This document shows positions 45,904 to 53,699 of a stretch of DNA of 64,000 nucleotides, piece after piece. Source of the stretch: Rhodopirellula islandica (GTDB taxonomy: Bacteria; Planctomycetota; Planctomycetia; Pirellulales; Pirellulaceae); assembly GCF_001027925.1 (NCBI RefSeq), contig NZ_LECT01000015.1, positions 186,001-250,000 of the forward strand. The letters run 5' to 3'. The stretch's first letter is position 1, and the number at the start of each line of letters is the position of its first letter. The notes beneath the pieces are model-generated. The model searched no databases. It saw only the letters and a program-made list of their open reading frames with translations, and was not told where the DNA came from. Position numbers and translations under genes: made by a program.

Positions 45904-46521
45904 ATGACACGCCTCACCGAACGAAAACTGAGCGGAACGCTGTTTCTCACCTGTGTCGTGGGAGCCCTGTGCTTGTTGTCTGGAGGCTGTGCGCCGCTGC
46001 AGCTGAGTGCATTGAAGATGCCCAGCATGAAACCACCCAAACTCAGCGAACTGAGTGGCATGGCAGCAGGTGGAACGGATCCAGAATCACGATTCGACAC
46101 CGTTGGCTCGGGAGCCACCCTGTCATCGGGCACCTTCAATGAAGAGGTCTATCACAAGGTGCGAGAGGCCAAAGCAAACGATTCCATCGTGCTGCAGGTC
46201 GTCGGCGACCGGACACCTGTGCGAGTCTTGCCATTGCCGCCCGCCTCGGGGTCCAACCCTCAAGGTCAATCCGTTTTCGTCAGCACATTGCTCAAGCAAA
46301 CCGGCGTGGACAAACGTTTTGGTCGATTGGAAGCCGTGCTCTATCGGCATTCATCTGATTCCGTGGAAGGGCTTCGCATGGAAGTCATGTTCGCCGACCA
46401 TGGTGCGGGCGACGTCCGCCCCGAATCCGACTACGCCCTGCGAGCGGGAGACCGGTTGGTCGTCCGAGAGGGCCAGTTTGGTGGGCTGTCGTCATTGGTC
46501 GACATGGCCCTGCAGCGTTGA
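45904..46521 (+). CDS. Lipoprotein of unknown function
   Basis: 205 residues. The lipobox LLSGGC places the lipidated Cys at residue 29. A short Lys/Pro-rich tether (LKMPSMKPPKLSELSG) leads to a folded domain with 'NDSIVLQVVGDRTPVRVLPLPPASGSNPQGQSVFVSTLLKQTGVDKRFGRLEAVLYRHS' and 'DYALRAGDRLVVREG'. The last block resembles the SLBB/Caps_synth_GfcC-type 'GD' loop of polysaccharide export proteins. It is probably anchored in the outer or inner membrane. Confidence 0.8.
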   Translation: MTRLTERKLSGTLFLTCVVGALCLLSGGCAPLQLSALKMPSMKPPKLSELSGMAAGGTDPESRFDTVGSGATLSSGTFNEEVYHKVREAKANDSIVLQVVGDRTPVRVLPLPPASGSNPQGQSVFVSTLLKQTGVDKRFGRLEAVLYRHSSDSVEGLRMEVMFADHGAGDVRPESDYALRAGDRLVVREGQFGGLSSLVDMALQR

Positions 46522-46640
46522 GCAACCAGTGCCGCAGCCAAGTTTGGCATTCCTTGCGAAGTACCAGCGAGGAAAGGACTTGCGAGAACACCGATCAAAA
46601 TTCGTCGACAAACCGTGCAGCGAACAGTGAACCAATCGGG

Positions 46641-46646
46641 TACAAT
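46641..46646 (+). promoter_or_regulatory. Candidate -10 box for ssrA
   Basis: TACAAT, 5/6 match to consensus, 22 bases before the mature 5' end of tmRNA. A convincing -35 is not visible at the expected distance. Confidence 0.4.
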
Positions 46647-46667
46647 GAACGTCTGATGAAGAAGCAA

Positions 46668-47058
<391 letters not shown>

Positions 47059-47062
47059 CTTC

Positions 47063-47103
47063 AAAAGCCGAGTTGTGAGCAATCGCAACTCGGCTTTTTT
47101 TTT
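47063..47103 (+). terminator. Rho-independent terminator of ssrA
   Basis: AAAAGCCGAGTTG / CAACTCGGCTTTT stem followed by a run of nine T, five bases after the tmRNA 3' end. Confidence 0.95.
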
Positions 47104-47130
47104 GGACCTGTGGGATCGGCTTCCAGTCTG

Positions 47131-47883
47131 TCATGGACGCGACGTTGGGTCGCGAACGGGATGCACATGAGCCTCAAATGGGACGTGACGTCGCCGAAAA
47201 GTTTCGCCTTCAACGCATGTCGGTCGGCTGATTCGGTCCATTCGAAAATGCCGGAAGTCGTCGCGGGAAGAATCCCAGGCCACCAAGTACCACAGCGGTG
47301 GCAAGATCAGCATGGCTTGCGGTTCAACCTCTCGACGCGTTTCAACGCCTTTGGCATCTCGGTACTGAAACCGCAGATGCAGTCGACGAAGAAAAGCGGT
47401 CTCGAATGCCGGCAACAGCGCCGGCGTCATCGTTCCCATGTCCGAGATGTTCACTTGCGGGGCAAGTTCCCCGACGTACAGGCACTTCAACAGGCGGCGT
47501 AAATCGCGGATCTTGTCCCTGGGCAGAGCCTTCTCGATCTTGGCGAGCCCCGCGTCCGCGAGCCCCAGAAACGGAAAACTCCCGGTGGCACGCATCGCCG
47601 ATACGCTGATGATCAGCGCAAAGACCTCCGACACGGACAGCCTCGCGGTGGTCAAAACGGATTGCGGATCGAGTTGCAGTCCGCCCCCGCGTCCTGGTTC
47701 CGAATGAATGACAAAGCCTTGGTCTCGCAGAACGCCAATGTCACGCAACACCGTGCGTCGGGACGCCTCCACCTCCGTCGCCAACTCAGCGATTGTCATG
47801 GTCCCATTGCGGCGAAGAAGACGCACGATCGCATCTTGACGGGAGCGAGAACTCAATTCACAAACCACATTGAATGGTGACAC
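47131..47883 (-). CDS. WYL-domain transcriptional regulator
   Basis: 250 residues. An N-terminal winged helix (about 12-65, RQDAIVRLLRRNGTMTIAELATEVEASRRTVLRDIGVLRDQGFVI) precedes a WYL domain (~140-235, RLHLRFQYRDAKGVETRREVEPQAMLILPPLWYLVAWDSSRDDFRHFRMDRI). WYL proteins sense ligands, often nucleotides, and repress or activate neighbouring genes. It starts about 110 bp from the divergent epoxide-hydrolase-like gene, which is its most likely target. Start codon GTG 47883. Confidence 0.93.
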   Translation of the reverse strand: MSPFNVVCELSSRSRQDAIVRLLRRNGTMTIAELATEVEASRRTVLRDIGVLRDQGFVIHSEPGRGGGLQLDPQSVLTTARLSVSEVFALIISVSAMRATGSFPFLGLADAGLAKIEKALPRDKIRDLRRLLKCLYVGELAPQVNISDMGTMTPALLPAFETAFLRRLHLRFQYRDAKGVETRREVEPQAMLILPPLWYLVAWDSSRDDFRHFRMDRISRPTCVEGETFRRRHVPFEAHVHPVRDPTSRP

Positions 47884-47990
47884 GTTTTGGCACCGTTAGG
47901 TTCTACGCTACGCGTGCTCATGGTCGCAAGCAAGTTTCGAAGTTGCGACACACATCTGATTGACCGCCCCAGAAACCAACAGGAATCGCA

Positions 47991-48971
47991 GTGTCCATCT
48001 CAACCGAATTTCCCAAACCCACTCTGATTTCAGTCAATGGTGTGGACCTCGAAGTCTTTCAGGCTGGTCAAGAAAACGCAGGGAATCCGATCGTGCTTTG
48101 TCACGGTTGGCCAGAACATGCGTTCTCTTGGCGTCATCAAATCCCTGCTCTTGCCGCAGCGGGATACCACGTCATCGTCCCCAACCAACGAGGCTATGGG
48201 AACTCGTCTTGCCCTGCCCAAGTCACCGACTACGACATCGAACATCTGGCCGGTGATCTGGTCGCACTTCTCGATCACTTCGGCTACGACGACGCCACCT
48301 TTGTCGGTCACGACTGGGGCGCGATGGTGGTTTGGGGGCTGACACTGTTGCATCCTCGCCGAGTCAATCGAGTGATCAACCTTGCCTTGCCGTACCAAGA
48401 GCGTGGCGAAAAGCCTTGGATTGAGTTTTTGGAAGAGATCTTCGGCAGCGACCACTACTTCGTTCATTTCAACCGGCATCCCGGCGTCGCGGATGCAGTG
48501 CTGAACGAAAACACGTCCCGGTTCCTTCGAAACCTGTTCCGCAAAAACGTGCCGCCGGCACCGCCTGAACCAGGCATGATGATGATCAACCTGGCCCAAG
48601 CAGAAACGCTGCGAGGCGAACCGCTGATGAGTGACGATGAACTGGCCGTCTTCCTCTCCTCCTTTGAATCGACCGGCTTCACCGGCAGCATCAACTGGTA
48701 TCGAAACCTCGATCGCAACTGGCGATTGCTGGCCGACGTCGATCCAATTATTAAGCAGCCCACATTGATGATTTACGGCGACCGAGACATCATTCCCAAG
48801 TTTGAAAGACTGACCGAGTTTGTACCCAACGCGGACGTGGTCAACCTGGACTGCGGCCACTGGATCCAGCAAGAACAACCAGAGCAAACCAATCAAGCAA
48901 TCTTGGAATGGCTGTCTCGGCAAGATGCCCAAGCAGCAGGTGAGCAGAAGCCATGCGGCGAAACCGCATGA
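47991..48971 (+). CDS. Epoxide-hydrolase-like alpha/beta hydrolase
   Basis: 326 residues from GTG 47991. The oxyanion motif is HGWPE at 38-42. Nucleophile Asp108 is in GHDWGAMV, as in soluble epoxide hydrolases and haloalkane dehalogenases (HGxP favours the former). His290 is in DCGHWIQQEQP and the acid is near Asp264/266 in YGDRDII. It opens an epoxide via an alkyl-enzyme intermediate in the cytoplasm. The gene is divergent from a WYL regulator, which may sense the substrate. Confidence 0.92.
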   Translation: MSISTEFPKPTLISVNGVDLEVFQAGQENAGNPIVLCHGWPEHAFSWRHQIPALAAAGYHVIVPNQRGYGNSSCPAQVTDYDIEHLAGDLVALLDHFGYDDATFVGHDWGAMVVWGLTLLHPRRVNRVINLALPYQERGEKPWIEFLEEIFGSDHYFVHFNRHPGVADAVLNENTSRFLRNLFRKNVPPAPPEPGMMMINLAQAETLRGEPLMSDDELAVFLSSFESTGFTGSINWYRNLDRNWRLLADVDPIIKQPTLMIYGDRDIIPKFERLTEFVPNADVVNLDCGHWIQQEQPEQTNQAILEWLSRQDAQAAGEQKPCGETA

Positions 48972-49485
48972 ATCGAAACACGCTAAACACGCATGCAAGT
49001 GTCATCGAGTGTATGAGTCGTTCGAACGTTCGCCTGGGCCGCTCTCCACACGGCGCACCTCTCCCGAAACGAAGTTTTGGGAGAGCGACAGCGATACACT
49101 AGGTCGAGCGACGCCGTTCAGGCGTACGCGTGGGTGAGGGCGCGGACATGGGAGGCGGCGAAGCGACCGCAATTGACAACGTGTGCGAACCACCTGTCGC
49201 CACTCTGCGGCTTTGTTGCGGTGCGGTCGCACAGGGGCCTCGGGTTGAAACCCGAGGCTGTCAAGTGTCACCGCTCCGCGGTTTGAACAGGGAGCGTTAA
49301 AAAATGCTCCAACGCCTATCACCTGACACGATCACCTTGCACCTCACATTTTCTGACCAACCCACCCTCCGTGATCCGCTCCCTGTTCAGGGTCTCTTCG
49401 ATGCACCTCCAACGAACGAAGGATTTGACACGCGGGATTGCCAGCGAGGTGAATCAGTCAAGCGAATGTCTTTGCGACCGTAAGT
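48972..49485. other. Intergenic region with small hairpins, no gene seen
   Basis: 514 bases between convergent genes. CCTCGGGTTGAAACCCGAGG at 49228-49247 is a perfect hairpin, and CTCTCCC...GGGAGAG near 49051-49076 is a second. Neither has a T-run. No coding region recognised. Confidence 0.5.
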
Positions 49486-50718
49486 TCATCTCGTTTCCTT
49501 CCAAGTGATCTTTGCGGTTTGCGTTTCGATATCCAGAAAGACGCTCGCTGATTCAAACTCGCGCGTGTAGGTGGTGCCATCCTTCACCGCAGGTCCCTTG
49601 GGCGGCCCCAATGGCTTGTCGTATTCTGGAAACTTGGTGAGCCACACGGCGCTGTCCTTGTTGTTCACGCTGTAACCATCATGAGGAAGGAAGTAGCTGT
49701 ACTTTTCAGCGCAGATCAAGAACAGCGCCAAGCAATACTCCAGGCGTGGCTGAATGTTGGCTCCCCGAACCACTTTCTTGCGACTGTCATCAATCTTGAG
49801 CCCTGTGAGCGCTGCGTCGCCCAGGCCAATCGACATCGCGATGATCTTTCCCTGACGTGCGGCTTTCTGAACGGCGTCGACCCCTTTCGCCAAATACTCC
49901 ACTCGTGTCAGGCCATTGGCCTGGCTCTCGATGCCTTCCAAGTAGGATCCGTCAAAGTACCGCATGGTGTCCAAGCCAGAATCTGTCAACCTTGCTCGGA
50001 TGACATTGGCCAACAGCATCTTGTTGGCTGGAATCCTGTCCTTCAGGTCTTGCATCATCAGGAAGTAGCCGTCGGCCACTTCCTGCTTTCGCTCGGCTCC
50101 GATCTCCGCACGAAGGAAGGCTGGCTCAAACGCTTTGATGTTGCCATCCAAAAAGATCCCGTCGATCTCATCGTGATTTGCCATTTCCACGCAGTGATCG
50201 ACCCACCATCGACGCACATCCGGATTGGACAGGTCGTAGATTTCCCGAACACCACGATGCAGCTTTCGGTTGCCGTCTTTACCCTGCAAGAATGCTCCGG
50301 GGATGTCCCTCAACCCGTCATTGGTCTTGTAGCCGGAATAGTTGCACATGACATTTCGGTAGTACAGAACACACGCGTCCTCATTGACGGACTTGATCGC
50401 TTTGGCTGCGGCAAGAGACCCAGCCTCGGTGGAGCCATGGGTCCGGCTGCCCGTGGTCTTCTCCAGGGTGATCAACGGGAACCCGCCTAAATAGTCCAAC
50501 TCTTCGGGCGTGAAATCGGTCGCCTTTCGGATGTGCATGTACAAAGGGACTCGATCCCAACTGAATGGAGGCCGAGGCGAAGCGGTGCTGTCATGGACCG
50601 TTTCGCTGCCTTCGCCGGGGGCAGCAAGCGTGCCGTCGGCATTCGCAGCGCAACAACCGATGAGCCAACACGTGAAGACGAAAACCATTGCTGGCACGAT
50701 GAATTGACTTCTTCTCAT
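49486..50718 (-). CDS. Putative glycoside hydrolase lipoprotein (GHL15-like)
   Basis: 410 residues from ATG 50718, preceded by AGAGGA. The signal sequence ends in the lipobox LIGC (MRRSQFIVPAMVFVFTCWLIGC), so it is probably lipid-anchored. The domain looks like a TIM barrel of the hypothetical glycosyl hydrolase 15 type: 'DFTPEELDYLGGFPLITLEKTTGS', 'YDLSNPDVRRWWVDHCVEMANHDEIDGIFLDGNIKAF' (carrying the likely catalytic Asp residues) and 'GSYLEGIES'. It probably cleaves a glycan. Earlier in-frame starts add a basic extension. Confidence 0.8.
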   Translation of the reverse strand: MRRSQFIVPAMVFVFTCWLIGCCAANADGTLAAPGEGSETVHDSTASPRPPFSWDRVPLYMHIRKATDFTPEELDYLGGFPLITLEKTTGSRTHGSTEAGSLAAAKAIKSVNEDACVLYYRNVMCNYSGYKTNDGLRDIPGAFLQGKDGNRKLHRGVREIYDLSNPDVRRWWVDHCVEMANHDEIDGIFLDGNIKAFEPAFLRAEIGAERKQEVADGYFLMMQDLKDRIPANKMLLANVIRARLTDSGLDTMRYFDGSYLEGIESQANGLTRVEYLAKGVDAVQKAARQGKIIAMSIGLGDAALTGLKIDDSRKKVVRGANIQPRLEYCLALFLICAEKYSYFLPHDGYSVNNKDSAVWLTKFPEYDKPLGPPKGPAVKDGTTYTREFESASVFLDIETQTAKITWKETR

Positions 50719-51114
50719 CCTGGATCTTCCTCTTGAGAGTTTCATCCGTTGTTTTGAATTCTGTCGGAACTCACCCACCAAGCTCGTTGATGGGCGAAAC
50801 CGAAAACACAAACGTCGCGTCATCCGAACTCGCAGTCTCCACCATTGAACTTGAAATCGTTGGCTGACTGAATTGCCAGTTGCCATTCAGGAAAGCAGAG
50901 GCACGCGGACTCGCTGCATGGCTCGAGATCTGAAAATGTGTCTTCCAATGGAACTGCGACAGCCGTTCGCAAGAGCAGTTATCTCTATCGTAGCAACGAT
51001 TCAGGATGATTGGGCAGAATCATATGAGCCGTCTGTGCGTTCGCCACGGTTGCACGTGGGAACAGTGGCGATTGCAACAACGGTTCAAATGCCGAAAGAC
51101 TCCTTTCGACCTGT
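50719..51114. other. Intergenic region, no gene seen
   Basis: 396 bases between the GHL15-like gene and the end of the PIN-like gene. No coding region, repeat or terminator recognised. Confidence 0.4.
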
Positions 51115-51651
51115 TTACCGCTTCCTGCCGCGTCCTTGGACCATATCGGTCGCCCCCAATTGCGTCAGTTGCAAACGAAAGGCTTTGCTGTACTGATACC
51201 CTTGGATAGTGCGACCGAGCCCACAAGCCGCAAGAATCTCCTCCAGCGAAATCCCCTGATCACTTCGGTTCAGGTTCCCAAGGACTTTGTAGACGATGGC
51301 GTCCCCTGACGATATTCGATAGCTACCTTTCTGATTGACAAGAAACGCCAATGACTCAGCCTCGCCGGCGTCCAAATCCGCAAAGTAGTTTGGATCGAAC
51401 AGAGACTTGAAAGACTCGACATCAACCTGATCAACATCGAAAATCTTGATGGTTTCGTTGGCGATGTCATGAGACAGATCGATGTCGCGTCCCCAATCGT
51501 CTTCCTGTGCTTCGTGGTATTTGCATTCTCGTCTGGCGACAATTTCCGATAAGTGCACATCACATCGGTCAACGATAGCGGACCAAAGCCCGAGTTCGTG
51601 AAGCTTGATCACCACACCCGCATCAAGAATCAGCAATTTCAACTTCGGCAT
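51115..51651 (-). CDS. PIN-like domain protein, probable toxin/nuclease
   Basis: 178 residues. 'LKLLILDAGVVIKLHELGLW' supplies the first acidic residue (Asp10), 'FADLDAGEAESLAFL' the middle acids (Glu97/Glu99) and 'YRISSGDAIVYKVLG' the last Asp117. This is the spacing of PIN ribonucleases. It overlaps the 3' end of the upstream XRE-ImmA gene by 29 bases (ATG 51651), or by 53 bases if ATG 51675 is used. Tight coupling to an HTH partner suggests a toxin-antitoxin-like or regulated-nuclease pair. Confidence 0.75.
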   Translation of the reverse strand: MPKLKLLILDAGVVIKLHELGLWSAIVDRCDVHLSEIVARRECKYHEAQEDDWGRDIDLSHDIANETIKIFDVDQVDVESFKSLFDPNYFADLDAGEAESLAFLVNQKGSYRISSGDAIVYKVLGNLNRSDQGISLEEILAACGLGRTIQGYQYSKAFRLQLTQLGATDMVQGRGRKR

Positions 51652-52747
51652 TCGCCTCGTGCTCCATGCCAGCATAGATTTCCGTTTCGACGATTTTCAT
51701 CGCAGCCCGGCGAGAGATCCCCATGTATTTGGCGAACACTCCCGTGCCGATCATCCCTTTCCCAACGGCCTCTCGTGCAAGAGCTTCAAATCGAATAGGT
51801 CGGGTCGGTGGGGCTTCGTCCCGACGGCGTTCCCACTGCTCAACCTTGCCCTCTATCTTTGCGAGCATCTCCACTGCCTTCGGTTTTTCGATTAGTTTGC
51901 TTGACACCATCTGCCAAACCAAAGCCTGCACAGAAACATCGAACTGTCGAGCAACTTCAAAAAGGTCATCGAAGTCCAAAACCCTTTTTCCGTTTTGCTG
52001 GGAAGCGACGGATAGCTTGAGTGGTTCGGGCGGAACCAGGAGACTTCCCGCAAAACAGTTCGCCAATTTCTCTTCATCATCACTCGCGACAGAAGCACTC
52101 TCTCCAACCCGGAAGATCTTCCACGTCAGTAGATGAAAAAGTTCATGCGCTAAATCGAAGTTACGACGCCAACGAATGTTGTTGCTGTTCAACAAGATTG
52201 CCGCACCGTAGCGTTCGTCGAGCGTGCATGCTGCCGTTCCTGAAGGCTCAAACGGAAGGTGAAACACTTTCACACGGCAGACTTCTTCCAGAACTCGAAG
52301 GAGCGTGCCACCGGGGCGTTCACCAAGCGAATGGCTCTTACGAAAATCATGCGCCAAACGCTCTGCGTCGGCGTAGCCAAAGGGCCGACTGCCGCTCGAA
52401 GCCAAGGGCAGTTCGCAAAGTGTTGGATTGCCAGCACACTGTTCCAACCGTTGATACTGCCCCGCCAGCTCAATCAACTGGAGCTCGATCTGACCACCGC
52501 TGTCGGCAGGCTTCTCCCGCCAAAGCACCACCTCCTGCTGAGGCTCCCCTGCTTCGAAGAAGAAATCAGGTCGTCGACGAACAGCGTCGGCGATCTTGAC
52601 CATCTGCAGAGCTGACGGACCGCGTTCACGACCATCGCTCTCTAGCTCGCATATCGTGGAAACTCCTATATCCGTGGCTTCCGAGAGTTGTTTTTGGGTC
52701 ATCCCAGCCGCTTCTCGAGCCCACTTCAGTCGCGTGCCAAAACTCAT
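51623..52747 (-). CDS. XRE-HTH + ImmA/IrrE metallopeptidase fusion
   Basis: 374 residues. The N-terminal Xre-type helix-turn-helix (residues 5-62: RLKWAREAAGMTQKQLSEATDIGVSTICELESDGR) binds DNA. The central COG2856/DUF955 domain has the zinc motif HELFH at 201-205 (FDLAHELFHLLTW) and a downstream Glu/Asn strand (EEKLANCFAGSLLVP). The C-terminal ~100 residues are extra and helical, with 'RFEALAREAVGKGMIGTGVFAKYMGISRRAAMKIVE' resembling a second HTH. ImmA-type proteases cleave repressors to trigger mobile elements or stress genes. Here it is coupled to a PIN-like gene. Confidence 0.92.
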   Translation of the reverse strand: MSFGTRLKWAREAAGMTQKQLSEATDIGVSTICELESDGRERGPSALQMVKIADAVRRRPDFFFEAGEPQQEVVLWREKPADSGGQIELQLIELAGQYQRLEQCAGNPTLCELPLASSGSRPFGYADAERLAHDFRKSHSLGERPGGTLLRVLEEVCRVKVFHLPFEPSGTAACTLDERYGAAILLNSNNIRWRRNFDLAHELFHLLTWKIFRVGESASVASDDEEKLANCFAGSLLVPPEPLKLSVASQQNGKRVLDFDDLFEVARQFDVSVQALVWQMVSSKLIEKPKAVEMLAKIEGKVEQWERRRDEAPPTRPIRFEALAREAVGKGMIGTGVFAKYMGISRRAAMKIVETEIYAGMEHEANAEVEIADS

Positions 52748-53378
52748 ACGACGCCTTTCTCTTTCTGTTTTCCCGCATCTTACATCTCAATATCGACATA
52801 GGCAACGTGCAATCTTCTGGAATCCAGAACTTGGCGGTGCAAGTTGCCGTCGAGAGGCCAGAGCGTCGAGACGCCGCCAGGACCGTCACGAGAACGTGTA
52901 CGTCGATGACACGGAGGATCAATCGCGTCCCGGAGATCGCGAAGAACGCCGCGGCCACGGTCCACTCGGCTGGACCGAAAGAGATTGTGAACCTTGACGC
53001 CACACTCGTGTCTCTGCTTCGGTGCAAACTCTCTGGAATTTGAAATGTACACGTTCACGACATTCACATCCTTCATCTCCGAATCCGCCTCGTCATTGAA
53101 CGCAGAGGCTGGTTGGGTGCGTCGTGGATGATTTCCAAAGCAATTCAATCCGATCCACCAAGCCCGCCTCGTGATTCACACGGCGGGCCTTTTTTGTGTG
53201 TGGCGTAGGCTGCCAGCCTGCGTTTTGTGAATCGACGGGTCAGAAGCCTGGCCCACTTTTTGTTTCTTCGTTTCCGTTCCTCTGGCGCTCACGCGAGCGA
53301 AAAGGCTGCCGAGGCTGCTCACCTCAACGGCTGGCGAACGGTGCGAAATGTTTCCTTTGAAAAGGGAGTTCACGAGCT
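52748..53378. other. Unresolved region between XRE-ImmA and EF-Tu mini-gene
   Basis: 631 bases. It holds the XRE-ImmA promoter and possibly small genes. On the minus strand a 98-codon frame (52780-53076) begins MKDVNVVNVYISNSREFAPKQ, then turns Arg-rich. On the plus strand a 78-codon frame runs 52807-53043, and a terminator follows at 53160. A frameshifted or decayed gene, or a small RNA, is possible. I cannot support a specific product. Confidence 0.4.
53160..53196 (+). terminator. Rho-independent terminator (+ strand)
   Basis: GCCCGCC...GGCGGGC stem with a 13-base loop, followed by CTTTTTT. It is oriented for a plus-strand transcript ending here, although no confident plus-strand gene lies upstream. 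Confidence 0.75.
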
Positions 53379-53579
53379 ATGGTTCAAACCGAAATGACGC
53401 AAAAGGTCTCCGTCAACGTTGGCACCATCGGTCATATCGACCACGGTAAAACAACGCTGACATCGGCGATCTTGCGTGTTCAAGCTGAGAAAGGGCTGGC
53501 GAAGTACAAATCGTACGAGTCGATTGCGAAAGGCGGCAAAACAGTCGGCTCGGGTGTTGTGACTCGTGTCGTCGTTTGA
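53379..53579 (+). CDS. 66-residue EF-Tu P-loop mini-protein
   Basis: [20 protein letters not shown]... matches the extreme N-terminus of EF-Tu, including the G1 P-loop [15 protein letters not shown]. The next part, '[20 protein letters not shown]', matches planctomycete EF-Tu paralogues, then the protein ends with '[13 protein letters not shown]'. Switch I, the G3 DxxG, the NKxD motif and domains II and III are all absent. GGGAG precedes the ATG and a perfect terminator follows 14 bases after the stop, so it looks like an expressed unit and not a random break. It could be a truncated duplicate or a small GTP-binding regulator. Confidence 0.72.
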   Translation: MVQTEMTQKVSVNVGTIGHIDHGKTTLTSAILRVQAEKGLAKYKSYESIAKGGKTVGSGVVTRVVV

Positions 53580-53593
53580 CGCAACCAATGACA

Positions 53594-53631
53594 AACGCCC
53601 GCGACGGATCCTTCTGTCGCGGGCGTTTTTC
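53594..53631 (+). terminator. Rho-independent terminator of EF-Tu mini-gene
   Basis: AACGCCCGCGAC / GTCGCGGGCGTT, a perfect 12-bp stem, followed by TTT and C. Confidence 0.93.
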
Positions 53632-53635
53632 GTTC

Positions 53636-53690
53636 GTAGTGGATGAGGCAACGAGTCCCGCTGCAATCCATTCGTGCCCTCATCCACTAC
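53636..53690. repeat. 55-bp palindromic element related to 12305-12435
   Basis: GTAGTGGATGAGGCAACGAG faces TTCGTGCCCTCATCCACTAC. The arms match the inner arms of the 131-bp element at 12305-12435. It ends 9 bases before the ATG at 53700. Confidence 0.8.
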
Positions 53691-53699
53691 ATTGGTGCT

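Noticed and set aside
52780-53076. 98-codon minus-strand frame upstream of XRE-ImmA (MKDVNVVNVYISN...)
   Set aside because: The first third looks natural but the remainder is Arg/Pro-rich and competes with other frames. I kept it only as an unresolved region, not as a gene.
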